Positions 11,301 to 24,545 of a stretch of 49,359 bases of DNA are shown piece after piece. The position numbers were made by a program, and so were the translations under genes. The notes beneath the pieces were generated by a model, which ran no database searches, had not been told where the DNA came from, and saw nothing but the letters and a program-made list of their open reading frames with translations. This DNA is from Silene noctiflora. Its lineage: Eukaryota; Streptophyta; Magnoliopsida; Caryophyllales; Caryophyllaceae. The DNA lies in contig VHZZ01000003.1 of assembly GCA_009801015.1 (NCBI GenBank), forward strand, positions 1,078,203 through 1,127,561, given 5' to 3'. How positions within the stretch are numbered: position 1 is the stretch's first letter; the number at the start of each line of letters is the position of its first letter.

Positions 11301-14300
11301 AATCTAACATCCCTGGAATCAGTATCACATCCACCGCCACCGCCGCTGCCACCGCCATCAGCACTTCCTCCACCAGTGCCCTATGTTGATACAGCTAAGA
11401 AGGATGCATCTTGCCCTCCTCCTCCTCCCCCTCCACCACTTGGTTTTGGTCATTCTACGACGACAAATCTCCCATCCCCTTCACCTCAAGCTAAGGCTTC
11501 TGCTTCTCCTCCTCCTCCTCCCCCGCCTCCACCACCACCGCCGCCACCTCCACTTTATAATAACTCTACAAAGCCTTATATCGCTTCTCCTCCACCACCA
11601 CCACCACCACCACCTCCACCTCCATCTAGACAGCCTACCCAGATATGTATCCCTGCGCCTCCACCTCCACCTCCACCTCCCCCCCCACCTCCACTTTCAT
11701 CTAAGGCATGTATTCCTCCAAGGTCATGTCCCCCTCCACCTCCACCTCCACCGCCCCCTCCACCTCCATCAAGGAGTGGTGATCTGCAACAGATGCCTCC
11801 TCCCCCACCCCCACCTCCACCTCCACCAACCCGCTCATNNNNNNNNNNNNNNNNNNNNNNNNNNNNNNNNNNNNNNNNNNNNNNNNNNNNNNNNNNNNNN
11901 NNNNNNNNNNNNNNNNNNNNNNNNNNNNNNNNNNNNNNNNNNNNNNNNNNNNNNNNNNNNNNNNNNNNNNNNNNNNNNNNNNNNNNNNNNNNNNNNNNNN
12001 NNNNNNNNNNNNNNNNNNNNNNNNNNNNNNNNNNNNNNNNNNNNNNNNNNNNNNNNNNNNNNNNNNNNNNNNNNNNNNNNNNNNNNNNNNNNNNNNNNNN
12101 NNNCCACCTCCATCAGCCCGTTCATGTCCACCCCCACCTCCAACGCCGCCTCCACCTCCACCTCCACCTCCTTCAATGAAAGGCAATTCGAAACAATTAG
12201 CTCCACCTCCACCGCCTCCACCACCTCCACCTTCTACATCTACAGGACCATCACCTCCCCCTCCTCCTCCACCTCCATCTAAAGGTAGTTCTTCTGTTAA
12301 ATCTGGGGTGCCACCACCACCGCCACCTGCACCTCCACGAGCAACACAAGGATTAGGCCGTGGTGCCGTTACTGGACCACCTCCTCCGCCTGCACCAAAG
12401 GGACCTGGTGCACCACCTCCACCTCCGCTGTCTACTGGAAGGGGAAGGGCTTTAGGGGTGGGAAGTAGAAGTAGAGGCGCTGCAATTTCTATTGCTCCAA
12501 AGAAAGCTTCATTGAAACCCTTACATTGGGTAAAGGTTACTCGAGCAATGCAAGGTAGCTTATGGGCTGATACTCAAAAACAGGAAAGTCAATCAAGGTA
12601 TGTATCGCACACCACCTGGACTTTAGTTTTAGTGTTTGAAATCTTTGAATATTCGTTGTGGACCTGGGTGAACTAGTTTCTTGTCCATTTTATCTGGTGT
12701 GCGCTTCTCTTTCTCTTTTGCTTATAGAAGTTTTGTCTCCCAGTGAGGGAGAGTATGTCAGTTAACTTTTTAATGAAGTATTTATGTCGCCTGTTACTAG
12801 ACTGGTGTGACTTTGGAATTAAGCCAACTTTTTATCCAACTGATTGGAACACATGCTCTAGAAAATTTGTCACACTGCCTATTTTATGTACATTTTCTTT
12901 GTTTTTTTGGATATTTTAATGTACTTGTGAAACAAGGACTTCTTAATATTGAAGTTTGGATTGCCAACATGTTGCTTCAGTGCTCCAGAGATAGATATCT
13001 CAGAACTCGAGACTTTGTTCTCAGCTGGTACTGATGCAAGCGGTGGAGGTAAAGTAGGTGTTCGACGCGGCCCCAACATTAATAAGCCAGAAAAAGTACA
13101 GCTGGTTAGTAATGTGTAACTATAAGCATTTAATTTTGTGCTTGCAAATCTTATTTACATTTCCTTTTTTTTCCACATCGAAGACCCCACCCATACTAGA
13201 CTCTGTCCTTTGACCAACACATGTGTACTACTGTACAACTATTAGTTGCATTGTACATTTCCTATCTACCGTGGACCTTATATCTTTTATTCTTTCCCGG
13301 TACAGTGATACTCTTAGGATATTATTTCTTGTTATAGGGGAAATCAAAAGCGATTGGGGAAAGGAGGGAAGAGTTCAGTTATCTAACATTACTTGTTTAG
13401 GTAGAAGGTTGAAGGAGCGAAATGGGAGGGATTGATAGTTCATTTTTTCCTCACTCTGTAATATACCCAGTCCCTGCCTCCATTTGAAAGACTTGAAGGG
13501 AAAATGGAGCCTCACTCTTTCCCATTTGCTTTCTCCCTCTCTTCGATTTCTATCCACCATTGCTCTCCGCATAATGTGTTAGTGTTGCTTCATTAAGGTT
13601 TGTCTTCTAGGAGACACTTTTGATAGAGACTTGATGTATTGTTTTTTTGTTTTTGTTTTGTTTATGTCCCTTTTCTTAAATGTTAGTCTAAGAGGGCTGT
13701 TCCATTGTTCCCGGATTTTATACAAAGTAATCTGTAATAGGTGGTGCTTTGGCTCAGTATCCCAGACGAAAGAATATCTTGACCATAGGGAACTCTACCA
13801 CTATCATTTGAAATGACTGACGGATTAAGTTAGTTTTGAACGGATAGTGTCAGAAAATATGACACTTGCTTTTCCCCTTTTCTCGGAGAGGTAAAGAAAC
13901 TATTGGCAGCAGACATTTTTTATTCTGTTTGATTGCGACATGTGAGACAAAGATTTTTTTCTCAGACAGTTTATGAAACTTTGTTGCCCAAGTTTACTTA
14001 TGTTTGTTTGGGCCTCCATCAGTGCTCAGCCTATCTCAGACAAGAAAACTTAAAATTTGAGATTGACTCCTAGCATATTAGGAGGGGGAGTAGGGGTGTG
14101 GGATTACCTCCTCCATTGCTTTGGAGGCTGGAAATCAGAACCTGAAAACGTGTATCAGTAGTACTGTTGTTATTTCATACAGTATCACTAGACAAAATCA
14201 ATATTTTATGTCCAGCCTTTCCCAACTCCCAAGTGCTATCATTGCGACCACAGTTGTTATTTCATAATGGTTAGAAGAACCAGACTTCATACCCATCCCC

Positions 14301-17300
14301 TCACTAGAGGAAATGTTTTACGTTACATAGGTTTTTTTGTTTCTGATCACTTGGTTTAGATGTTTAATATTGTTATCTAATAATTGATTTTTCTTGGATT
14401 CCCTCTTACCTTGTATAGTTGTATCGATATATCAAGAGATTATCAGATTTGGTGTTCTCTTACTGCTGTCTACATTCTTCCTTTGTTCTTTGCAGGTTGA
14501 TTTGCGCAGAGCAAATAACTGTGAAATAATGCTCACGAAAATAAAGATTCCTCTTCCTGATATGATGGTAAAGCTCCCTCTTATTTTCGGGTAGCAGAAT
14601 AACTGAACTATTAGTTTGGATAACTCTTGTTAGGTTAAAGAGTTGTATTTTTGGATATATGACTGGACACTTTCATCTATGCTTCCTGCTTTATTCTTTC
14701 TTTCACCATTAGTTCTGCATTCATATTAGCTTCATCCTGTAAATTCTGGTTAAATTTACCGATCAGCCCTTGTTGTAGCTGCTTGAATAATTTAATCTTT
14801 ATGTGAAATGAGATATTGCAATGCAACGAAGCTATAAATGATGGTTTGGTGTGAACTCTAGATTAATATAGATTTTATTGCCAATCCGTTATCACCCCTT
14901 TTCTACTATCTGAAAAGTATTTTACTTGTTGACTTATTTATGCAGAGTGCTGTCCTTGCACTGGATTCCTCAGCATTGGATATTGATCAAGTTGAGAATC
15001 TGATAAAATTTTGCCCTACAAAAGAGGAAATGGAGATGTTGAAGGTATTCATATTCTGGCTCTCCATGCTTAAAAATATTGGTGATTCTTTGTGATGTTG
15101 AGATTATTTCATCCAGTAATCCAGTTCCTAGTTCTGAATTTGGGTACAGATCCCTGTAAACTGGGGAAATGTTCGGAATTTTCAAAATCAAACCCTTGAA
15201 GTGTCGACGACTTGCGTTATCACATGCAATCTCATACTCTCATATTCTCTCTCTCTGGTTTAAGTTTGCTTTTGGACCGATTTTTTATGTAAGAATGTGC
15301 AAGTGAGCTAGGAAGTCCTACATTTCTCCAACACACAAAATATGCCTAAAAGTAAGCTCAAACTATTGGCTGGGGTAGATTGAAATGGAATATGTAAACT
15401 AAAGTGACCAGAGAGTGTGATTTTTTTTTTTTTAAAAAAAAAAGTAATTTGTATGATTGTATCATTACAAAAGTAGTTTCGACTCGGAGGCTTATTTTGT
15501 AACTGTTTGTAGTAAAATTGGCAAGGCAATGTTTTCATTTGTTAAAGCTATTCTTTATGTACTATGTAATAAATTTTCTTATTATGGAACGACAATGATT
15601 TTTGGTTAAAACAATCTCCAACATGTTGAATAAGTTGCGTAAAATTTACCTGATCTTTCTTGTTGCTGTGTTCTATGATTTCTTGACTTCTTTTACAGAA
15701 TTATAATGGGGACAAAGCAATGCTTGGGAAATGCGAACAGGTAGTTTTCTTGGACTTGGACTTTTCAGCATGCTGTGCTACAAAGATATATCATCAATTC
15801 TGACACAATGCTTTCATCACAACCATTTCAGTTTTTCCTGGAGCTGATGAAGGTTCCGCGAGTTGAGTCTAAATTACGAGTTTTTGCCTTTAAAATAACA
15901 TTTTCAACTCAGGTATAAGATAATATTTTTTTTACTTGCCAAGCAGCCGTGATCAGTATTCAATTTTTGATGTTATGATCAGTTGATGACAACTGCCTGT
16001 CAATTATGCAGGTCAGTGATTTGAAAGGGAACTTGGATACCATCAATGCTGCTTCTCGAGAGGTTCTTAGCAACTCCTCAAATGACATATAATGACTTTT
16101 GTCGTTCTTTGTTGTATTTAGAGTTTAGACTGATTCTAGCATACACTTGTAGGTTAGAGAATCTGTAAAGCTGAGGCAAATAATGCAAACAATACTTACT
16201 CTAGGAAATGCCTTAAATCAAGGAACTGCAAGAGGTATGTGTGTTCTTGACATCATTTTCACGAAAGATAATGTTTGACTCGAAATCACTTCTTAAACAA
16301 GTCTTGTGTATCAGGTTCTGCCGTTGGATTCAAGCTAGACAGCCTTCTTAAACTGTCTGATACGCGTGCAAGGAACAACAAAATGACCTTGATGCATTAC
16401 CTGTGCAAGGTATGTAGTTGTTACAAATTAAAGAACCACGGCTCTGAACACAATTTACGATTTGAGCTATAGTCAATCTAGTTCATATATACACTTTCTT
16501 ACCGCTAGAATTTTTTTTGGTGACATGGGTCTCTGTCTTGGACAAATTCAAAGATACATTTTGATTCTTGAAGCTTTATAAAGTTATCCGAGGGATATGA
16601 TTGGTGATTCTGTTGGTCGAGACTAGGGGCCTGAGAATGAGATGTGGGAGTAATGGAGCACGTAATTGAATGTTGTAGTAGATGTATTTGTTCTGGTTGT
16701 TGATGTTGTACGTAATTTGAATTACTGTTTTTATGCCATTTTATTTTAGGTTAACACAAGACTTACTTTTATTTAGAAGGTTCGTTTCATTGAACTAAGT
16801 TGTGAAAATATGTTGTGTCTAAGATTATGCTACTAAATTACTAATGCTCCTTTAGAAATGGTGAAATGTTCACATTTAATGCGCTACTTATGTAATAGCA
16901 TGCAAAATACCTCATTACCTCCTACTTGTTACTTGGTGTTGCTTAATGAATACGTCTTCTTTTCATTATTATTTTGATGTGGATACTGATTATGGTGCTA
17001 ATGTTCAGCTTTTAGCTGAAAAATTGTCAGAGCTATTAGATTTTGACAAGGATTTGGTGCACTTGGAAGCTGCTTCTAAGGTACGCAACTTCCCATTACT
17101 TCTCCTTCTGCAATAATGTCTCATCTAAGCCTGCTCTAAACCATCAATGTTTTGGTCATATGTTGCATCTGTCAACCAGATACAACTAAAATCTTTAGCT
17201 GAAGAAATGCAAGCTGTTAGCAAAGGTCTTGAAAAGGTTGAGCAAGAGCTCGCTGCTTCAGAAAATGATGGGATTATTTCTGTTGGCTTCCGGAAGGTAA

Positions 17301-18363
17301 CGGAAATTCTCGATCTTTGTTAACTTTTTTAAAACTTCATACTGTTTGGTTAAATACTGTTATTGGTGTTCACTAGGGTCATTTTTCCGTGGTTTTGTTT
17401 TTGCTCTTCTTAAAAAAAGTGGATGATCGTGTCTTAAAGTTGATGGTAGCTGATATTGTTTTATGTAGGCTTTGAAAGAATTCTTGGATACAGCTGAAGC
17501 TGAAGTTAGGTCTCTAACCTCCCTATATTCAGAAGTGGTAGGTCGTCCTCTAAAATTAAGTCTGATGTCATCTCCACCGTGTTTTTTTTCTTACTTAATT
17601 CTATTTTCGAATCTGACTTTATAGGGAAGAAACGCGGATTCTCTTTGCCAATACTTCGGGGAAGATCCAGCTCGATGTCCATTTGAGCAAGGTCTGATTC
17701 AAAGAGCTTTCTGACAGTAGTAAACTTTTTTTGATTCTTCATTTGAACAAGGTCTCAATACTTGTTATTTGCTTAATCCACAAGGAAACTGGGAAACGCA
17801 CCGGCATAGGAGCCACGTGACCCACGTCTACGGCTCCATTGTGTGTGCTTAGGGTAGTAGTTTTGGTTAATGCTACTACAAATGATTAATTAATATGGAA
17901 TTAGCATAAAAATTAATATATGGAATGATCTTTGTAGCTACTCCCTTCTCTTCTTTGGAATTGACCCGTTTTCCTCTCTTTAGTGGAATCGACTCATTTC
18001 TAAATTTGGCAAGTTTTGAATCTTAAGTGTCAATTATTCAACTATTCGCACGCTCTTCAAAAGATTAGTCATTAATATTTTACCCTTGCCAGTTGATATT
18101 TGTACCCAAAGTAAATGGAGAATTCCGAAGAATCGGAAGCAATAATTAATTATCTGTTTTTCTATCCTGCAGTAACTCAAATATTGTTCGTCTTCGTGAA
18201 ACTGTTCAATAAATCCAAAGAAGAGAATGCCCAACAAGCAGAAGCTGAGAGGAAAAAACTGGAAAAAGAAGCCATGAAAGAAAAAACAGCAGGTGCTTCT
18301 GCTGTGAAAAGGGAAGTCGATAGGTCCAAAATCAAAGCCCCAATCAGGAAACAAACGAGTTGA
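8371..18363 (+). CDS. Class II formin (PTEN-like, FH1, FH2), gapped
   Basis: Actin nucleator. In class II formins the PTEN-like region binds phosphoinositides, polyproline FH1 recruits profilin-actin and FH2 caps and elongates barbed ends. Exons: 8371-8443, 9659-10362, 10446-10667, 10905-12597 (contains N gap), 12981-13104, 14496-14567, 14946-15044, 15700-15741, 15832-15912, 16012-16062, 16153-16234, 16315-16409, 17009-17080, 17180-17296, 17469-17537, 17625-17691, 18173-18363. All junctions are GT-AG and keep frame. Residues 1-333 are PTEN-like plus C2-like; the P-loop at 126-133 is HCERGGWP, so the catalytic Arg of HCxxGxxR is absent. FH1 runs from about 11328 to 12435. FH2 starts at SLKPLHWVKV and carries LNQGTARGSAVGFKLDSLLK. 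The tail is basic (KREVDRSKIKAPIRK). About 1,280 residues, depending on the gap. Splice sites are mine, not transcript-supported. Confidence 0.93.
8476..8565. mobile_element. Diverged Stowaway MITE in formin intron 1
   Basis: Ends CTCTCTTCGTCCC and GGGATAACGGGCG are decayed versions of the Stowaway terminus CTCCCTCCGTCCC. They are flanked by TA on both sides (8474-8475 and 8566-8567), the expected TA target duplication. Length is 90 bp. The inner arms (ATTATTTGTTTAC / GTAAATAAATGAT) also pair. Confidence 0.7.
11839..12103. other. Assembly gap (265 N) inside the formin FH1 region
   Basis: Both flanks are CCN-rich polyproline coding sequence (…PPPTRS before, PPPSARSC after). The reading frame before the gap (codon starts divisible by 3) differs from that after it (codon starts = 2 mod 3), so 265 cannot be the true missing length if the exon is continuous. 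Confidence 0.98.
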
Positions 18364-19200
18364 GCCAGTCCAGAAGACCCAAATACAGACAATATGATAT
18401 TCTCAAGTGAAATTCCCTTCTCCAGTTCTTGGCTGGGTTAAGAAACTCGGGTGTCTAATCCATACTTAGACGATTCCAACTGCGTGTTGGAGATACACAG
18501 TCAATTCTGATCTTTCTGTATAGACAACTCAGAAGTCAGGGGCGAGTCTGAGTCGAGGCAGCAAATAGAAATTACAGGCCTTCTTGCAGGCTTCTGGGAA
18601 TGTTTCCAGGCTTTTAGTTCTAGGGCTCTTTCATAGTAACCTTTGTTCTGAACACTCATTGCACGTCAAAGATCAAAGATGCTCGCTTTGTATAGTTTAT
18701 GAGTCTGTATTTCAGAATTAGTCTAGTAAGTAAAACTGTAAATGTTCTCATTTCGTTGATTCCTCGTCTTCTTTTCCGTCTCTTGGCCGCTTGTGGGTTT
18801 CGGTTGAAAGAATTCAATCCCATCTAAACGTTACATTGCCCTATCGAAATTTGTTTGTTCCATATGATCAGATACCATACCAGAAACAAGAAACTTGGTT
18901 AATTTACCAGTCAGACCGTGATCAACGTATGTGATTGGTGCATTATTAACCATGTGATGCATAAAATCCACGAAATAGTACAAGCACGTTCTCTAATTTA
19001 ACTGATTCTTTACGTTTGACTAAGGTAGAGAACAACTTCGTTAATAGTCTTAGCTAATATTCGCAAACAATCGTTTTATTTCGGTTTTTTCCCAACTTTA
19101 AATATGCTTCGAACTAAAAAATATAAATAATTATGAAAAGATATTAGTATATTTAATTTGTTATTAATATAATTATTCTTTTAACAAATATAATACTCCG

Positions 19201-19241
<41 letters not shown>

Positions 19242-19560
19242 TGCGAAACTATAGTTAAAGTAATGTATACCGACCGTTACAAGAAAATCATAAATTTTAA
19301 CATCACAAATTGTTGTATAAGATGGGTATATCCGTCTTAAACTTAAAATGGATCAAATCTACTCCATATATATAAGATAAAAACAGGATTTCTAAGCTCT
19401 CGCAAAATATTTGTCGTAATTCTATACAAGTGAGGGATTATTTGACCGTTTTAATCTTAAAGACGGATTGGGAGACTAACTGTTTTAATACTCCGTATTA
19501 TTTTACATCCAAAATTTGTATCCTCAGTTCTTATACTCGTCTAACTCCAATAGATTGTCC
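18364..19560. other. Formin 3'UTR and intergenic DNA
   Basis: The first 350-400 bases are plausible 3'UTR of the formin. The rest is AT-rich and contains an AAT microsatellite at 19201-19239 and an ACTCCGTA-type string. No gene is recognised. Confidence 0.55.
19201..19239. repeat. Trinucleotide microsatellite (AAT)n
   Basis: About 12 uninterrupted ATA/TAA units followed by AAAT. Simple sequence repeat, likely length-polymorphic. Confidence 0.9.
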
Positions 19561-19597
19561 TCTTTCTCCATCGAAAAATCGCAGGACAAAACTGCCA

Positions 19598-19605
19598 AAA
19601 CCCTA
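19598..19605 (+). promoter_or_regulatory. telo-box AAACCCTA near start of the SURP/CID gene
   Basis: AAACCCTA lies in a short C/A-rich leader that ends in a good donor (CCG|GTAATT, intron from 19649). telo-boxes are common near transcription starts of plant RNA-processing and translation genes. The 5'UTR assignment is inference. Confidence 0.4.
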
Positions 19606-19648
19606 GAAATTCGAAGAAGAATTAGCTGTAACTACTAATCAAAAACCG

Positions 19649-20791
19649 GTAATTCCCTTTTCTTTCTCATATATCAAGTTCAGTTTTATTTGTATAATTA
19701 TTGTTGATTTAATTAGTATTTCAGTATGTAATTGTAGCTCTATTCCTCTACGAATCCCCAAATTCCCCTATTTTGAGTGTTTAGGGTTTAACAATCGGAT
19801 TACAGTGTCGAATCTTTGCAATTGAGCTTGTTCTGAGCATGCTTTTGTGATAATGTGTGTAGGTTGTGTTAATGTTTCACATTATGAAAAGTTTGGAGAT
19901 AATTTGGTTAGGTTTTTTGAGTTTTGAACTTTGGAAAGCTGTGGATTACGGAGTCGGTTTGATGCAATTGAGTTTGTTCTGATCATGCTTCACATTTTAG
20001 GAGTTTGGGCTTTGATCTTTAGAAAGTTGCGGTTAGTCGTAATTGGAGCTACGTATACTCCCTGTGCCTCAATTGGTTCTGTAGAGTTGAACTTTTGTTC
20101 TGAGCGAGATTTTGGAAAAAAACGTAAAGAATTAGTTGAGTCAGAGAGAGTAATGCTGTGTAGATGTTTCGCTGTTGGGATATTGTGTTTTGTGGGTTTT
20201 GGGTGTGGGTAATGAGGATAAGGTCAGAGTGTTGAGAGTATGCTGATAATGTGCTGTCCAAGAATATTTTGGTGGTTGTGTAGCAAAGATTTTTCATCGA
20301 AACTCTTTATGGTACCATTACTCAAGTCAGATTTGATTCCGGGGTTGAAGTAGATTATCTGTTATGAAGGTTGGTTATGGTTTATCTGGCATTATGGTGC
20401 GGATTCAGCAATTCTCTTCAGTCTTACACTTGATTTTTACATGTCGTAAATTAAGTGACAGTAGAACTAAGATATACAAGGACCTAAGTTGTACAAAGGA
20501 AACACTAATACCATTTTTTATTTTTCTAAATTTCAAAGACGCTTAGCATTCTACAGCGTGTGGTCAACTTCTCATGAGTGTCATCTCTGCTAGTGAGAGA
20601 CATCATTGGTGAAGAATCAATCATTTCAAAGACATAAGTTGTAATGCGATATATGATATTGATGGTCATGGATGAAGAAACACTAATAACATTTTTTTTA
20701 ATCATAACTTTACTCATATGTTAATGAATTATAAGTTTATAACTGTTAGAGTTTTTTAGTTGGAATAATCTAATATGATTGTTTTCTGCAG
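19649..20791 (+). other. Probable 5'UTR intron of the SURP/CID gene
   Basis: A donor at 19649 (CCG|GTAATT) pairs with an acceptor ending at 20791 (TTTTCTGCAG), leaving a short untranslated stretch before the ATG at 20838. An alternative acceptor ends at 20801 (TTTTTAG). Short ORFs inside look spurious. Confidence 0.5.
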
Positions 20792-20837
20792 TCATTTTTA
20801 GGTGTTTCAGTCTCGTTTATTACTGCAAAATTTAATT

Positions 20838-23603
20838 ATGGATCGTCCGCCTCATGATTATGCTGCTGCAATGGCATTTGCTCAGCAGCATCAGCAACAG
20901 CAGCCTGGAAATTTGCCAGGACAGCAATTCCCATTTCCTCCACAGCATCAACAATTTCCTCCGTCAGTCCATGGTCCTCCTTTCCTACCTCCACACCCAT
21001 CTGGCCAACAGTACTCATTTCCACGTCAGCAGCAACCACAATCACTTCATCCTCATCCTTCCCATCCTCATCTCCTTCATCATCAGCAACAACAACCTGG
21101 CCCATCTTTTCCTCCTCATGGGCCACCTCACATGGGCCCCCCTTTTCCTGGGGGACCATATGATTCTGCACCGCCTCCAGTTCCTCCACCTCACGATCCA
21201 GAGTTGCAAAAGCGTATTGACAAGCTAGTGGAGTATGTGGCCAAAAATGGCCCAGAGTTTGAAGCAATGGTATGCGAAAAAGAACATGGCAACCCAGCTT
21301 ATAGTTTCTTGTTTGGTGGTGATGGTCATGGATACTACCGCTATAAGCTCTATTTATTTACGCGGCCACCTGGCCCTTTCAGTGCCCCTTTCCCTTCTGG
21401 TATGCCTGTTATGCATCCACCACCCATGAATCCTGCTGGTGTTTCAGGGCCAATGATGGGTGCTCCACAAATGCATCAACCTACATTCCCTCATTTTTAC
21501 GATCAGCAACAACCTCATAGTCAGCCTTATGTCGGTCATGGTCGGCCCGATTATGACCGCTCACCAAACATGTTGAGAGGCCTTTCTGGTCCACTTCCAT
21601 ATGATGTTGCCATGGAATTGAACAATGTGCTTGTAAGCTTATCTGGTACAAAGGAATCCATCAAAAGTGCTAAAGCATGGTTCATGCAAAGGTCTGCTTT
21701 TGCACCTGCTTTAGCTGAAGCATTGAGAGATAGGATCTTCACTTTGGATGATTCTGAGAAGCAGCTGCACATAGTCTATCTTGCTAATGACATCCTCTTT
21801 GACAGGTATACTTTACTTTCAAGTTGCTGTATTAATTGATGAGAAATTCCCTGTTTTTTCCCGAAGGAATCATGTGCAATCTTATTTGCAAATTTTTCAT
21901 TCCATTCATGTTCTTTGCTGGTTTATAAAATTTATGACCTCATGCTGACAAGAATATTGTGCTACAGTTTTCGTTTGCTCATTATTTAAAGGTGTAACTC
22001 ATTCAGCCTCGTAGAATGTTAAACAGTGAAATTCTTTTGCATTAACAACTATTTTTATCTTTGTGTTGTTTTCATCCCTTCATCGATTACCACTACCTAG
22101 CCAAGTCATGTTATAATCTCATTAAGCACCTCTAGTACACATTTGCCAATGCTAAGTAAACTTCCCCGAGTAAATGCTACTGCCGTACTGAGCTTTATGC
22201 GATCTGTGGTTTTTGTCTGCTTTTCTCTATTCTCTCTTACGTTTATATTTCTCTTCTTGATCATTTGTTATCTGATTTACAGCTTCCAACGTCGTGTCAA
22301 TCCTCACGAACTTGATAATGAGGCTCTTGCTTTTAAACCTGTCTTGGGCGCAATGCTGGCTAGGATTTACCATCATCCACAGAATAAGGATGAAAATCAG
22401 TCTCGTTTGCAAAAGATTGTCCAATTTTGGGCATCAAAAGAAGTATATGACCAAGAAACTATTCAAGCTCTTGAAGGTGAAATGCTTGCCGGACCATCGG
22501 CAAATTCTTTCTTGGGGAAGCCAAATGAGATGCCTGGTACATCTGCTGATCCTTCAGGTGCTGGTCGGAAGAAAACTCTTTTTCCTTGTCCGCTTTTATT
22601 TATTTATTCGAATCCCTTGAATCCTTGATAGACAGTAGAGTTTAACTTTCTAATCGAGGCAAAGATTCTCAGTTCCTAGGCTTGGGGTATGATATCGATG
22701 TGTTATATGTCACCGTCTCACTACTTAATCAGGAAGTATTATGAGGTTTCCCTTTGTGGGAGTCTTACTATATTGTTTAAAAATCTGACCTTTTCATATT
22801 CAACTGAATTAAGTCTTTGAATTCCGCTGATTTTTTTTTGGCTCACAGTTGTACTCTTTTTTTTTTTTGTTGCAGGACTACCTCACCAAACAGGAATCGG
22901 TAATCTTCCACATTGGCAACAGAACAAACCAAATTCTCTACTTAACCAGGATCAACCCGATCGACACGTTCCTCCGCTTCCCCCAATGATTCCTGGTCAA
23001 CAGTTTCTTCCACATACAATGCCTCCTGTTGTATTTCCAGGGTCCATCCCGTTAACTTCTGCTGTACCCCCACTAAACCAGCAACACCCTCCAAATATGC
23101 TACAACAACCAGCCACTAATGTCGGTGAAAAATTACCCACTTACCCTTTGTTTCCTCCAGGGCTCATACCTGGAATGGTAAAGAAACAACAGATAGGAAG
23201 CGGCGTGCCCTACTCTCCAATGAGCCCACTAGACATTCCCACTGTCATACCTCCATCGGATACCCCTGAATCTGAACTTTTGGAGCGTGTTTCCAAGTTC
23301 TTCAAGGAGATTGGAGAGGTAAACCCTTCGGAGGGGCCCATGAATGGGTCCGAAGGAAGATATGAAGATGATTATGAGAGACAATCTCCAGTGCGGAAAG
23401 GAGGAGCTTGTATTCCTCCACCAGCTAACTTGCAATCAGGGACAGACACAGAACCAGCATCGTTTGGGTCAGGCAGGTTAGGGCTTGGAGCAAGTTCGAC
23501 CTCTAACGAGGGTAGCCAATACGATGATGTTTATAGTAGTTATCGCAAGAATCGAAGCACCAACTACCATACCTCAATGAGCGTTAGAGCTGCAACGAAA
23601 TGA
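20838..23603 (+). CDS. SURP + CID domain protein (CHERP-like)
   Basis: Predicted nuclear RNA-processing protein of 656 residues. Exons 20838-21805, 22283-22557 and 22876-23603, joined in frame at GT-AG borders. Residues 1-120 are Gln/Pro/His-rich low complexity. Residues about 122-172 form a SURP (SWAP) module ([20 protein letters not shown], then GNPAYSFLF and YYRYKLY). Residues about 255-385 form a CID, the helical domain that binds the RNA polymerase II C-terminal repeat ([46 protein letters not shown]). The C-terminal third is Pro-rich and ends in a basic Ser/Arg/Asn-rich tail. SURP followed by CID is the layout of human CHERP, a U2 snRNP-associated factor; the C-terminal G-patch of CHERP is not seen here. 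The ATG at 20838 is the first in frame after the acceptor. Confidence 0.88.
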
Positions 23604-24180
23604 GGCAAAGTAGAGATATTCCAACCCAAGGTTTGAGTTATTGTTACATCTCATTTTCTCTTTTACATGTTACGGCTTTTATCTCTTTCTAGAGCCTTCA
23701 TCTTTTTGCAGAATCATGTATGTTGGGTTCTCATGTACTAATCCTATGATTTCAAGTACAGAAACAAAACATTCCCTAAATGTCTTTCCCGTCACTCTTT
23801 TCTTTATCTCCTTTCGTTTTGGTCTTAGCAAATCCCTTCCATCCATAAATTTTTTTTGCCTTACTCTGTTTTCTTCCATCACTCATATCTCCCCGGTTTC
23901 ATTCTACATGAGAAGACAACGGCCAATCTAATAGCGAATAGCGAGATTAGGGGAGACGTAGGAAGAGCAGTGATATGGTGAAGGGAATGGAGATAGTGTC
24001 TGGATTAGTTGGAAGGTTATTGGCTGTGGTGGTGGGATAATGGTTTCAGCCCCGTGATGGGATCGGAGGCGTGGTTGTGGAGAATGGATGGTAGCAGAAT
24101 GAGGATAAGGTACCAAATTCTTTACGAAGGAACTAATCAAAATATTTGCCTAAAACTTTGTCAGTCCGTCTTGCTTGTGA

Positions 24181-24277
24181 CCGTCACAAGCTTGTGACGT
24201 CTCACAGTCTCTCTCCCACTCACTTTTCCATTTGCTTTCCCACTTGCTCAATGTGAGACGTCACAAGCTTGTGACGG
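24181..24277. mobile_element. Foldback MITE with perfect 26-bp inverted arms
   Basis: Bases 24181-24206 are the exact reverse complement of 24252-24277, with a 45-base loop. Each arm itself contains the palindrome GTCACAAGCTTGTGAC. Outside the arms lie CTTGCTTGTGA (left) and CTCACAAATGAGA (right), also found at the ends of the element at 25383-25556. Confidence 0.7.
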
Positions 24278-24465
24278 AATAGTGCTCTCACAAATGAGAA
24301 TTAGTGAAACTTTGGAGCTTTTGTGCAGCAATGCAAACTTGTAAATACAAAATAAAGGTAACAGTAAAAACATTGGAACTTTTGTTTCGGTGTTTATCAA
24401 ATTTTCATCACAATTAAGGTAACAGTAACAATACTGTTAAGAAAGACGGAGATATTGTGGACAAT

Positions 24466-24545
24466 AAGTCTCAGGTTCGAATCCCCCCTCCCTTCTATTG
24501 TAATGCGACTATGTGCGCACTTCGTGAGACCAAAAAAAACAACAG
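24466..24545 (+). mobile_element. Possible SINE 3' fragment
   Basis: A B-box-like AGGTTCGAATCCCC (about 24474-24487) is followed by a 40-base body and an A-rich tail (ACCAAAAAAAAC, 24530-24541). No clear A box. Weak call based on layout. Confidence 0.3.

Noticed and set aside
11383..12282. His/Leu-rich ORF across the formin gap
   Set aside because: Out-of-frame reading of CCN proline repeats joined through the N gap.
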